Positions 5,417 through 10,757 of a stretch of DNA of 10,757 nucleotides are shown here, in pieces. The stretch is from positions 1 to 10,757 of the forward strand of contig DGGQ01000113.1 of assembly GCA_002392275.1 (NCBI GenBank), in the 5' to 3' direction. The first letter of the stretch is position 1. Each line of letters starts with the position of its first letter. A program made the translations under genes and the position numbers. The DNA is from Treponema sp. UBA3870 (lineage in GTDB: Bacteria > Spirochaetota > Spirochaetia > Treponematales > Treponemataceae). The notes under the pieces were generated by a model. That model made no database searches. It was not told where the DNA came from and worked only from the letters and a program-made list of their open reading frames with translations.

Positions 5417-6343
5417 ATGAATATGGAAGCATTTATACTGGGCTGCGGTGGAATGATGCCGCTCCCATACAGGCACTGCACGTCCGTTCTTTTGCGTCGG
5501 GATGGGGACCTTTTTTTGTTCGACGGTGGGGAGGGCACTCAGGTTTCCCTAAAGCGTCTGAATCTCAAATGGAAGAAAATAAACGCGATATTTGTCTCGC
5601 ACACACACGCGGACCATGTTACAGGGCTTCCCGGAATCCTTATGCTTTCATCGCAGGTTGACAGGACCGAGCCGCTTTATATATACGGTCCACCAAAAAT
5701 CAAGGAGTATATAGAAACAAGCCGTCGGGTTCTGGACATGTACATAAACTACCCGATAGAGGTCCACGAAATTACAGCCCCGTGCGTTGTGTATGGCGGC
5801 GACGGTTTTTATGTGAGGGCGTTTCCTCTTGAGCATACAAAGACCTGCGTTGGATACACGCTTGAGGAACTTGACAGGCCCGGTGAATTTAATCCCGACG
5901 CTGCGGTCGCAATGAAGGTTCCAAGGGGACCATTGTGGGGCAAGCTCCAGAAGGGTGAGACTGTTGTAAACGAGGAAGGAAACGAGGTCAAGCCATGCGA
6001 TGTCATGGGTGGGTCAAGGAGCGGAAGAAAATTCTCTTTCGTAACGGACACCATGTACATACCGTCAATCGCAAAGGAGGTGAAGGGGTCCGACCTTTTG
6101 ATTTGCGAGGGAATGTTTGCGGACGACTGTGCCGACCAGGCCAAACAAAAAAAACACATGACAGCGCGCCAGGCCGGAGTAATTGCGCGTGATGCAGATG
6201 TCAAACGCATGGCTTTGATTCACTACAGTCCAAGGTACACGGACAGGGAGCTGGAGACTTTGCTTGTCCAGGCAAGGGAGGTCTATCCAAACGCAGAGCT
6301 TTCCAGAGACAGAAAGAGGTTCGAGATTCCGTATGTCGATTGA
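5417..6343 (+). CDS. rnz: Ribonuclease Z (tRNA 3' endonuclease)
   Basis: A 308-residue short-form RNase Z, the usual length. It removes 3' trailers from tRNA precursors that lack an encoded CCA, as the tRNA-Arg in this window does. The metallo-beta-lactamase core is intact: the GEGTQ loop at 38-42, HTHADH at 62-67 (His62, His64, Asp66, His67), His140 in FPLEHT, Asp211 in SFVTDT, His247 in KKHMTA and His269 in IHYSPRY, so all seven expected metal ligands are present. An inserted segment around 112-135 matches the flexible exosite arm region. The first ATG is chosen because AGGA lies 8 nt upstream; the second, two codons on, would be 14 nt away. The gene diverges from the lipoprotein gene. It is the first of five overlapping genes; no convincing promoter is seen (best pair TTGTAG-17 nt-TAGGAT). 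Confidence 0.97.
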   Translation: MNMEAFILGCGGMMPLPYRHCTSVLLRRDGDLFLFDGGEGTQVSLKRLNLKWKKINAIFVSHTHADHVTGLPGILMLSSQVDRTEPLYIYGPPKIKEYIETSRRVLDMYINYPIEVHEITAPCVVYGGDGFYVRAFPLEHTKTCVGYTLEELDRPGEFNPDAAVAMKVPRGPLWGKLQKGETVVNEEGNEVKPCDVMGGSRSGRKFSFVTDTMYIPSIAKEVKGSDLLICEGMFADDCADQAKQKKHMTARQAGVIARDADVKRMALIHYSPRYTDRELETLLVQAREVYPNAELSRDRKRFEIPYVD

Positions 6344-7085
6344 TTTGTCAAAGGGTATAGAGGTAGAGTCCTTCACAAAAATTTATGGAGGCTCGAAAGG
6401 TCGTGCCGCATGTTCGGATGTCAATTTTTCCGCCGGGGCTAGTCATGTTGTCGGAATCCTTGGACCAAACGGGGCTGGAAAATCATCACTTTTAAAAGCG
6501 CTCTGCGGATTCCACTATCCAACATCTGGAAAAATTTCGGTATGCGGAACCAGCGATCCAAATGAAATCAGGCGGATAACCGGATATGTTCCTGAGTTCC
6601 CGGAGCTTGACAAAAAGTTGACCGTCACCGAGACGCTCTATCTGGAGGCAAGGCTTCGTGGACTTTCGGAGCCTGAAATCAAAAGGAACATTGAAAAGGC
6701 CCTTTCACTTGCGGAGCTGGAGGATGTTGCATGGCAGAAGGTCGGCACTCTTTCAAAAGGCTACACGCAGAGGGCCAGTTTTGCGAAGGCAATCTGCTTT
6801 GACCCGATGGTTCTGGTTCTGGACGAGTTTTCCGGTGGACTGGACCCCGCGCAGACGGTCAAAATGAGGCGCACGGTCAAAAAACTTTCCGAAAAAAAAA
6901 TAGTCATACAATCGACACACAGAATTGAGGAAGCCGAGCAGCTTTGTGATTTTATCTACGTGATGGACAGGGGAAAAATGGTCGCAAGCGGTACAATCAA
7001 TGAAATTGTGTCCAGGTCAGGGAAAAAGAATCTGGAGGAGGCATTCATTTCGCTTACCCAGGGAAAAACGGGGGGCGAATCATGA
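6333..7085 (+). CDS. ABC transporter ATP-binding protein, GldA type
   Basis: A 250-residue ATPase of an ABC-2 type exporter. Motifs in order: Walker A GPNGAGKS at 44-51; the Q-loop position reads GYVPEFPEL (84-92), with Glu where most ABC proteins have Gln, a form familiar from the GldA/NosF/CcmA-like branch; signature LSKGYTQR at 140-147; Walker B MVLVLDE at 159-165; D-loop GLDP at 169-172; switch His196 in IQSTHR. All catalytic residues are present, so it should be active. The start is ATG 6333, overlapping the rnz stop by 11 nt; the open frame runs 23 codons further up but is simply the rnz coding region. It overlaps the permease gene by 4 nt (ATGA), typical for obligate partners. A run of nine A (6892-6900) precedes the His-switch. 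Confidence 0.93.
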   Translation: MSIDLSKGIEVESFTKIYGGSKGRAACSDVNFSAGASHVVGILGPNGAGKSSLLKALCGFHYPTSGKISVCGTSDPNEIRRITGYVPEFPELDKKLTVTETLYLEARLRGLSEPEIKRNIEKALSLAELEDVAWQKVGTLSKGYTQRASFAKAICFDPMVLVLDEFSGGLDPAQTVKMRRTVKKLSEKKIVIQSTHRIEEAEQLCDFIYVMDRGKMVASGTINEIVSRSGKKNLEEAFISLTQGKTGGES

Positions 7086-9325
7086 AAAGGCTCTACGGGA
7101 ACTGTCTGTTCAAACTTTTGATAACACCATTCACATACGCAATCTGCGGAGCTGCAATAATTTTTGCGGCGGTCCAGTTTTTTATTTTCCAGCGCTTTTT
7201 TTCCGATGTCGGAACCACCGACCTGCACAGATTTTTTTCGGCCATTCCCTACGTCTGCGTGCTTGCGATTCCCGCTCTGGGTTCGTTCATCTCTTTTTCA
7301 AGGGAAGATCTTTCTCTTCCTGTCGCTCCACACAGCCTGATTTTGGCAAAGACACTCGCGCTTCTTACGGTCTCGGCGGCTTCGCTTGTTCTGACTCTTT
7401 TTGTTCCAATATCCGTCTCGTGGTTCGGGGATGTGGATGTTCCGTCCCTGGTCTGCGGCTATCTGGGGCTTATGCTTTATCTTGTGGCGACCTGCGCTTT
7501 TTCGGTCCTAATCTACACGATGATTGAGAACACCGGCTTCGCATTTGTCGTTCAGGCGATAATTCTTTTTGCCGTCAACGCAATCCATCTTCTCGCGTCC
7601 TACATCCATGTCGGGGACTTTCTTTCTTCAATAGTAAAGTGGCTTTCGTTCTCCTGGCATTTTGATGCGGCCGGAAAGGGAATAATCGACAGCAGGGACA
7701 TTGTTTTCTATATATCCGTGGCAGCCATGCTTGTGCTCGCGGGAACATGCGCCCTTGAATCAAAACGCGGCGGGCCTTCAAAATTCATTCGCCGTCTGGC
7801 ACTCCTTTCGCTTGCGGGGTTCGTTCTTCTCTCAATTGACTCGTCGAGAATCCATTTCAGGCTGGACACAACCGTTGAAAAGAAATTTTCGGTCAGCTCC
7901 TACAGCAAAAGTCTTCTTGATGACATCACCGAGCCAATGACCATAACCTATTACCGAAGCTCATCACTCAAAAATCTGTACCCCCAGGTCAGGGACATCG
8001 AGGATTTTCTGGAAGATTTTGCCTCACATTCAAAATCTGTCAGCTATTCAATTGTGGACCCCGTAAAGGAGAATGTCGCGGACAAGCTTCTGTCTTACGG
8101 TGTGCAAGGGCAGCGCATAAATACATCGGTCAAGGACACAACTTCGTACACCACTGTATATTCCGCCGTTGTCATAAACTATCTGGGCGAAAACATGACG
8201 ATACCATTTGTGCTTTCAAGTGCGACGCTGGAATTCAATCTTGCAGAAAAGATTCAGTCCATGGTCAGGGAGAACACAAGGTTTGTGCAGGTCGTGATAG
8301 GGAACGGTCTTTCAATCGACGAGGACTACGCCTACATAAAGCCATGGCTTGAGACCCAGGGATTCCATGCTGTGCAGACCTATCTTCCGTCGGAAGTTCA
8401 GGATGGCAGGGAGGAGATTTTCACACTATATCCAAATGTTCCGCTGGTTGTGTTTGGGACGGCGCTTTTTACACAGGAGGATTCCCAGGCCTTGATTAAT
8501 TTTATCCGTGGCGGCGGGAAGGTTTTTCTTGCGACAAGTCCATACACTGTTGACATAAAAAAAGACTGGTCTGTTATTCCCGTGCGCGATTATGTTGTCT
8601 ACGGGCTGCAGGAGTTCGGAATCTACTACAGGGATACAATCACAAGCTCGAAGGACAGTTTCAGTCTTGGACTCTACAGCCAGGTCACGGATGGTGTTTC
8701 TCCAAAACAGACCGAGACCACCAGCTATACAATGTGGCCTGTGCTTGGACCCCAGGAGAACGCAATCAACGGGCTTACATCTTTCTGGCCAAGCGCAATA
8801 GATTTTGACAACGATGTTTCCTCTGATTCCGGGTACACGGTTTCTTCATACCTACAGACTGGGGAAGGTGCGTGGCAGAGCGAAAAGGTCAGCGGAAAGT
8901 TTATAACAAATCCATTTTCCATATCAAAAGAAGCTGAGGAAGGCGAGGAGACCGGCAAATACAATCTGGCAGTTGCCATGCGTGAGAGTGAAGAAAAAAT
9001 CCCCGCTCTGATTGCAACCGGGGACCAATATGCGTACACGGCGGAAATGATTGGCTACTCTTCGTCCCAGTCGTCGGTGGACACAAGGAGTCTGGACCTG
9101 CTCTCAAACAGTCTGCTTCTGCTTTCGGGTGAAACGTCCCTGCTTGAACTGAAGATGTCCGCAAAGGGCAACACAAGTCTCTACAAAATTGATTTGGACA
9201 GGCTCTACAGCTTGAAGATTCCGGTACTGATTTTTGTGTGCGCGTGTCCGGTCGCGGTTCTGCTTGCTCTTGCCGTGTTCGTATCGATATTCAGAAAAAA
9301 ACTTGGAGCGGGGGTTTTGAAATGA
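7082..9325 (+). CDS. Fused GldF-GldG-like ABC-2 permease and auxiliary protein
   Basis: A 747-residue membrane protein. The N-terminal 255 residues hold seven likely transmembrane segments (about 12-38, 51-72, 86-112, 121-148, 151-175, 206-225, 237-253); the first six fit an ABC-2 permease of the GldF kind. Segment seven opens a GldG-type part: a periplasmic region from about 257 begins RLDTTVEKKFSVSSYSKSLL, EPMTITYY, the V.D.LED block near 303-313 and SYSIVDP (321-327), the pattern of the GldG/ABC_transp_aux family. It continues to 712 and ends with one more segment (713-736). In Flavobacterium GldF and GldG are separate genes; here they are one chain. The ATG overlaps the ATPase stop (ATGA), with a G-rich Shine-Dalgarno seven nt upstream. 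Substrate unknown; gliding is not expected in a spirochaete. Confidence 0.87.
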   Translation: MKRLYGNCLFKLLITPFTYAICGAAIIFAAVQFFIFQRFFSDVGTTDLHRFFSAIPYVCVLAIPALGSFISFSREDLSLPVAPHSLILAKTLALLTVSAASLVLTLFVPISVSWFGDVDVPSLVCGYLGLMLYLVATCAFSVLIYTMIENTGFAFVVQAIILFAVNAIHLLASYIHVGDFLSSIVKWLSFSWHFDAAGKGIIDSRDIVFYISVAAMLVLAGTCALESKRGGPSKFIRRLALLSLAGFVLLSIDSSRIHFRLDTTVEKKFSVSSYSKSLLDDITEPMTITYYRSSSLKNLYPQVRDIEDFLEDFASHSKSVSYSIVDPVKENVADKLLSYGVQGQRINTSVKDTTSYTTVYSAVVINYLGENMTIPFVLSSATLEFNLAEKIQSMVRENTRFVQVVIGNGLSIDEDYAYIKPWLETQGFHAVQTYLPSEVQDGREEIFTLYPNVPLVVFGTALFTQEDSQALINFIRGGGKVFLATSPYTVDIKKDWSVIPVRDYVVYGLQEFGIYYRDTITSSKDSFSLGLYSQVTDGVSPKQTETTSYTMWPVLGPQENAINGLTSFWPSAIDFDNDVSSDSGYTVSSYLQTGEGAWQSEKVSGKFITNPFSISKEAEEGEETGKYNLAVAMRESEEKIPALIATGDQYAYTAEMIGYSSSQSSVDTRSLDLLSNSLLLLSGETSLLELKMSAKGNTSLYKIDLDRLYSLKIPVLIFVCACPVAVLLALAVFVSIFRKKLGAGVLK

Positions 9326-10224
9326 GCTGGAATGAATCAAAAAGAAAAAAATGCCTTCTGATTTTTCTGGTGGCCGACATAGTTTTGCTTTTGGCTTTCA
9401 TTGTCACATGTCTGCCGTTCAACAAAAAAACTTCCTCCCAGTCCACAAAGACAGCACTCTTGAATGTAAACAGGATTCCTGACATAGCCCGGATTACATT
9501 GTCCAAGGCTGATGGAGAAGGAAATGTTCAGTCGGTGGTTCTTTCAAAGGTCGGTTCAAACTTCTGGAGCGGACGTGATTCCTTCACAAACACCTTGTGG
9601 CCTGCCGACAACCAGAGCGTCGCGAATCTCCTGAACACTTGCTCGCAGATTGTTTCAGTCCGTACAGCCGCATCCACCGCGGACGCATGGAGTTCCTTTG
9701 GTCTTGATGAGGAATCAGCCTTTGCGCTTGGTTTTTACGATGCCGCAGGTGGAAGGATTTCGGAAATACTTTTTGGTGACTCCGACTATCTTACTTCCCG
9801 GATTGCCTTTAGGACCAGCACAGGGGACAAGGTTTTGCAGATGGATGTCTCGATTGCAAGCTACCTGACCCTCTCAACATCGTTCTGGGCGGATCCCTTT
9901 GTATATCCACAGGCCGTTACTGGCTACACACGTTTGGATTCAGAATCCATACTCAGACATGGGGCGCTTTTGTCATTCAGCAGGGCGGGACGTTCACCGG
10001 AATACACATTCAAAAAGGACTTTGAGAATGGAGCCTCCGCAAGATTTTTAATCTACAAAGGGGAAGTCGAAAGCGAAAATCCATACATCGTGGTTCCAGT
10101 CTTTATTCCGGGCGACTATCTTGGGGCGGAAGAGAAAAAGTCGGTGGAAAATTTCAACTATGCATACGGCATGAGCCAGTGGACCCTTGAAAAATTCTCC
10201 GAGGAGGTTCAGCAGCAATGGTAG
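9322..10224 (+). CDS. DUF4340-family membrane-anchored protein
   Basis: Length 300 residues. One transmembrane helix (about 11-31) after a KRKK cluster anchors it with the bulk in the periplasm. The soluble part has the features of DUF4340: strands around DIARITLSK (54-62) and VQSVVLSK, then WSSFGLDEESAFALGFYDAAG (about 126-146, the W..FGLD..A pattern), then an ILFGDSDYLTSRIAFRTS strand pair, apparently repeated more weakly further on. Proteins of this family regularly accompany GldA/GldFG-type ABC genes, so it is most likely a further subunit. No catalytic motif is seen. ATG 9322 overlaps the permease stop by 4 nt; the in-frame extension upstream to 9238 is only the permease tail. Its stop overlaps folC. 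Confidence 0.85.
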   Translation: MSWNESKRKKCLLIFLVADIVLLLAFIVTCLPFNKKTSSQSTKTALLNVNRIPDIARITLSKADGEGNVQSVVLSKVGSNFWSGRDSFTNTLWPADNQSVANLLNTCSQIVSVRTAASTADAWSSFGLDEESAFALGFYDAAGGRISEILFGDSDYLTSRIAFRTSTGDKVLQMDVSIASYLTLSTSFWADPFVYPQAVTGYTRLDSESILRHGALLSFSRAGRSPEYTFKKDFENGASARFLIYKGEVESENPYIVVPVFIPGDYLGAEEKKSVENFNYAYGMSQWTLEKFSEEVQQQW

Positions 10225-10757
10225 ATTCGGTAGACTGCGAAAAAAATTCGGTAGCTGCGGCGGAAAAATTTCGGGACTGGGCGGATTCGTACCTAAATTT
10301 TGAGCGGACACCGCAAAAAAATATTTTCTGGCTGGACACAATGCGAACACTCTGCGCCTCTCTAGGAAATCCAGAACTCTCATGCAGGTCATTCCACATC
10401 GCGGGGTCCAAAGGAAAAGGGTCCGTGTCCGAGATGATTTCCAGCATACTTTCCGAGGCAGGATTCCGCACCGGGCTTTACACTTCGCCGCACATACTTG
10501 ATTTCGCCGAAAGAATCAAGTCCGCGGATGGCTATTTTTCCCCGGAAATCTACAGTTCCGCCGCAGAATCGGTCAAGGACTGCGTGGACGGGCTTGAAAA
10601 GAATGGGGCGTTCGATGGTCGTCCCGTGACCTGGTTCGAGCTTGTGACGGCCTACGGAATGGAATGTTTCAGAAGGGCCGGATGTGACTGGGCGGTGTAC
10701 GAGGTTGGGCTTGGCGGAAGACTTGACGCGACAAATGTGATTCTGCCCGAATGTTGC
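10218..10757 (+). CDS. folC: Folylpolyglutamate synthase / dihydrofolate synthase, N-terminal part; gene runs off the right edge
   Basis: 180 codons are visible with no stop. FolC joins glutamate to dihydropteroate or to reduced folates using ATP. The Mur-ligase-like P-loop is SKGKGS at 64-69 (a GSKGKGS version of the usual GTNGKGS). It is followed by GLYTSPHI at 86-93 with LDFAERI, the region for folate binding, and EVGLGGRLDATNV at 162-174, a hallmark with the metal-binding Glu162. The N-terminal 25 residues are not conserved family sequence. ATG 10218 overlaps the DUF4340 stop by 7 nt and has GAGGAGG at 10201-10207, ten nt upstream. It is the last visible member of the operon; whether it is bifunctional cannot be told from this part. 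Confidence 0.95.
   Translation, partial: MVDSVDCEKNSVAAAEKFRDWADSYLNFERTPQKNIFWLDTMRTLCASLGNPELSCRSFHIAGSKGKGSVSEMISSILSEAGFRTGLYTSPHILDFAERIKSADGYFSPEIYSSAAESVKDCVDGLEKNGAFDGRPVTWFELVTAYGMECFRRAGCDWAVYEVGLGGRLDATNVILPECC

Noticed and set aside
6264..6332. Upstream start for the ABC ATPase within rnz
   Set aside because: The translated piece is only an out-of-frame reading of the RNase Z C-terminus; ABC homology begins after the ATG at 6333.
7575..7781. Minus-strand open frame opposite the permease gene, and similar frames opposite most genes here
   Set aside because: They are Arg/Ser/Cys-rich antisense readings without a recognisable domain, and the opposite strand holds clear family members.
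9238..9321. Upstream start for the DUF4340 gene within the permease gene
   Set aside because: The extension is the shadow of the permease's last membrane helix. The ATGA overlap at 9322 is the usual coupling signal.
10225..10259. Imperfect direct repeat ATTCGGTAG-ctgcg near the start of folC
   Set aside because: Two short copies only, inside a non-conserved N-terminus, with no hairpin or site logic; probably a chance or minor duplication.

Overview
The window looks like a chromosomal housekeeping region of a spirochaete, most probably Treponema or a close relative. This rests on the gene order maf-rpsB-tsf-frr-uppS without pyrH, a ribosomal protein S2 with a long acidic tail, a lipoprotein whose lipobox has Phe at -3, and a GldA/GldFG/DUF4340 transporter of the kind seen in spirochaetes. 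This is recall of family and synteny patterns; no search was run. I see no insertion sequence, prophage, CRISPR array or sign of recent transfer.

Left part, minus strand (read right to left): maf (3363-2773), rpsB (2635-1760), tsf (1690-857), frr (702-160) and the 5' end of uppS (154 to beyond base 1). This is a translation and envelope-precursor cluster. rpsB appears to have its own promoter inside the end of maf. Its 137-nt leader can fold so that its two ends pair across the Shine-Dalgarno sequence, as expected for S2 autoregulation. A hairpin with a U-rich tail lies between rpsB and tsf, and a 154-nt gap with two inverted repeats separates tsf from frr.

Middle: a plus-strand tRNA-Arg(CCG) gene (3434-3507) has its own promoter and a hairpin terminator that it probably shares with the converging gene to its right. 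Two minus-strand genes for exported proteins follow: a small HEAT-repeat protein with a signal peptide (4254-3571) and a lipoprotein with a Pro/Glu-rich stalk and a conserved C-terminal domain (5299-4319). The lipoprotein promoter is placed so that its mRNA is predicted to be leaderless.

Right part, plus strand: five genes whose ends all overlap (by 11, 4, 4 and 7 nt) form one operon: rnz (RNase Z, 5417-6343), a GldA-like ABC ATPase (6333-7085), a fused GldF-GldG permease/auxiliary protein (7082-9325), a DUF4340 membrane-anchored protein (9322-10224) and folC (10218 to beyond the window end). The three middle genes should form one inner-membrane complex of unknown substrate, framed by tRNA 3'-end processing and folate polyglutamylation genes. 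The most interesting points are the rpsB leader, the predicted leaderless lipoprotein mRNA and the uncharacterised transporter complex.
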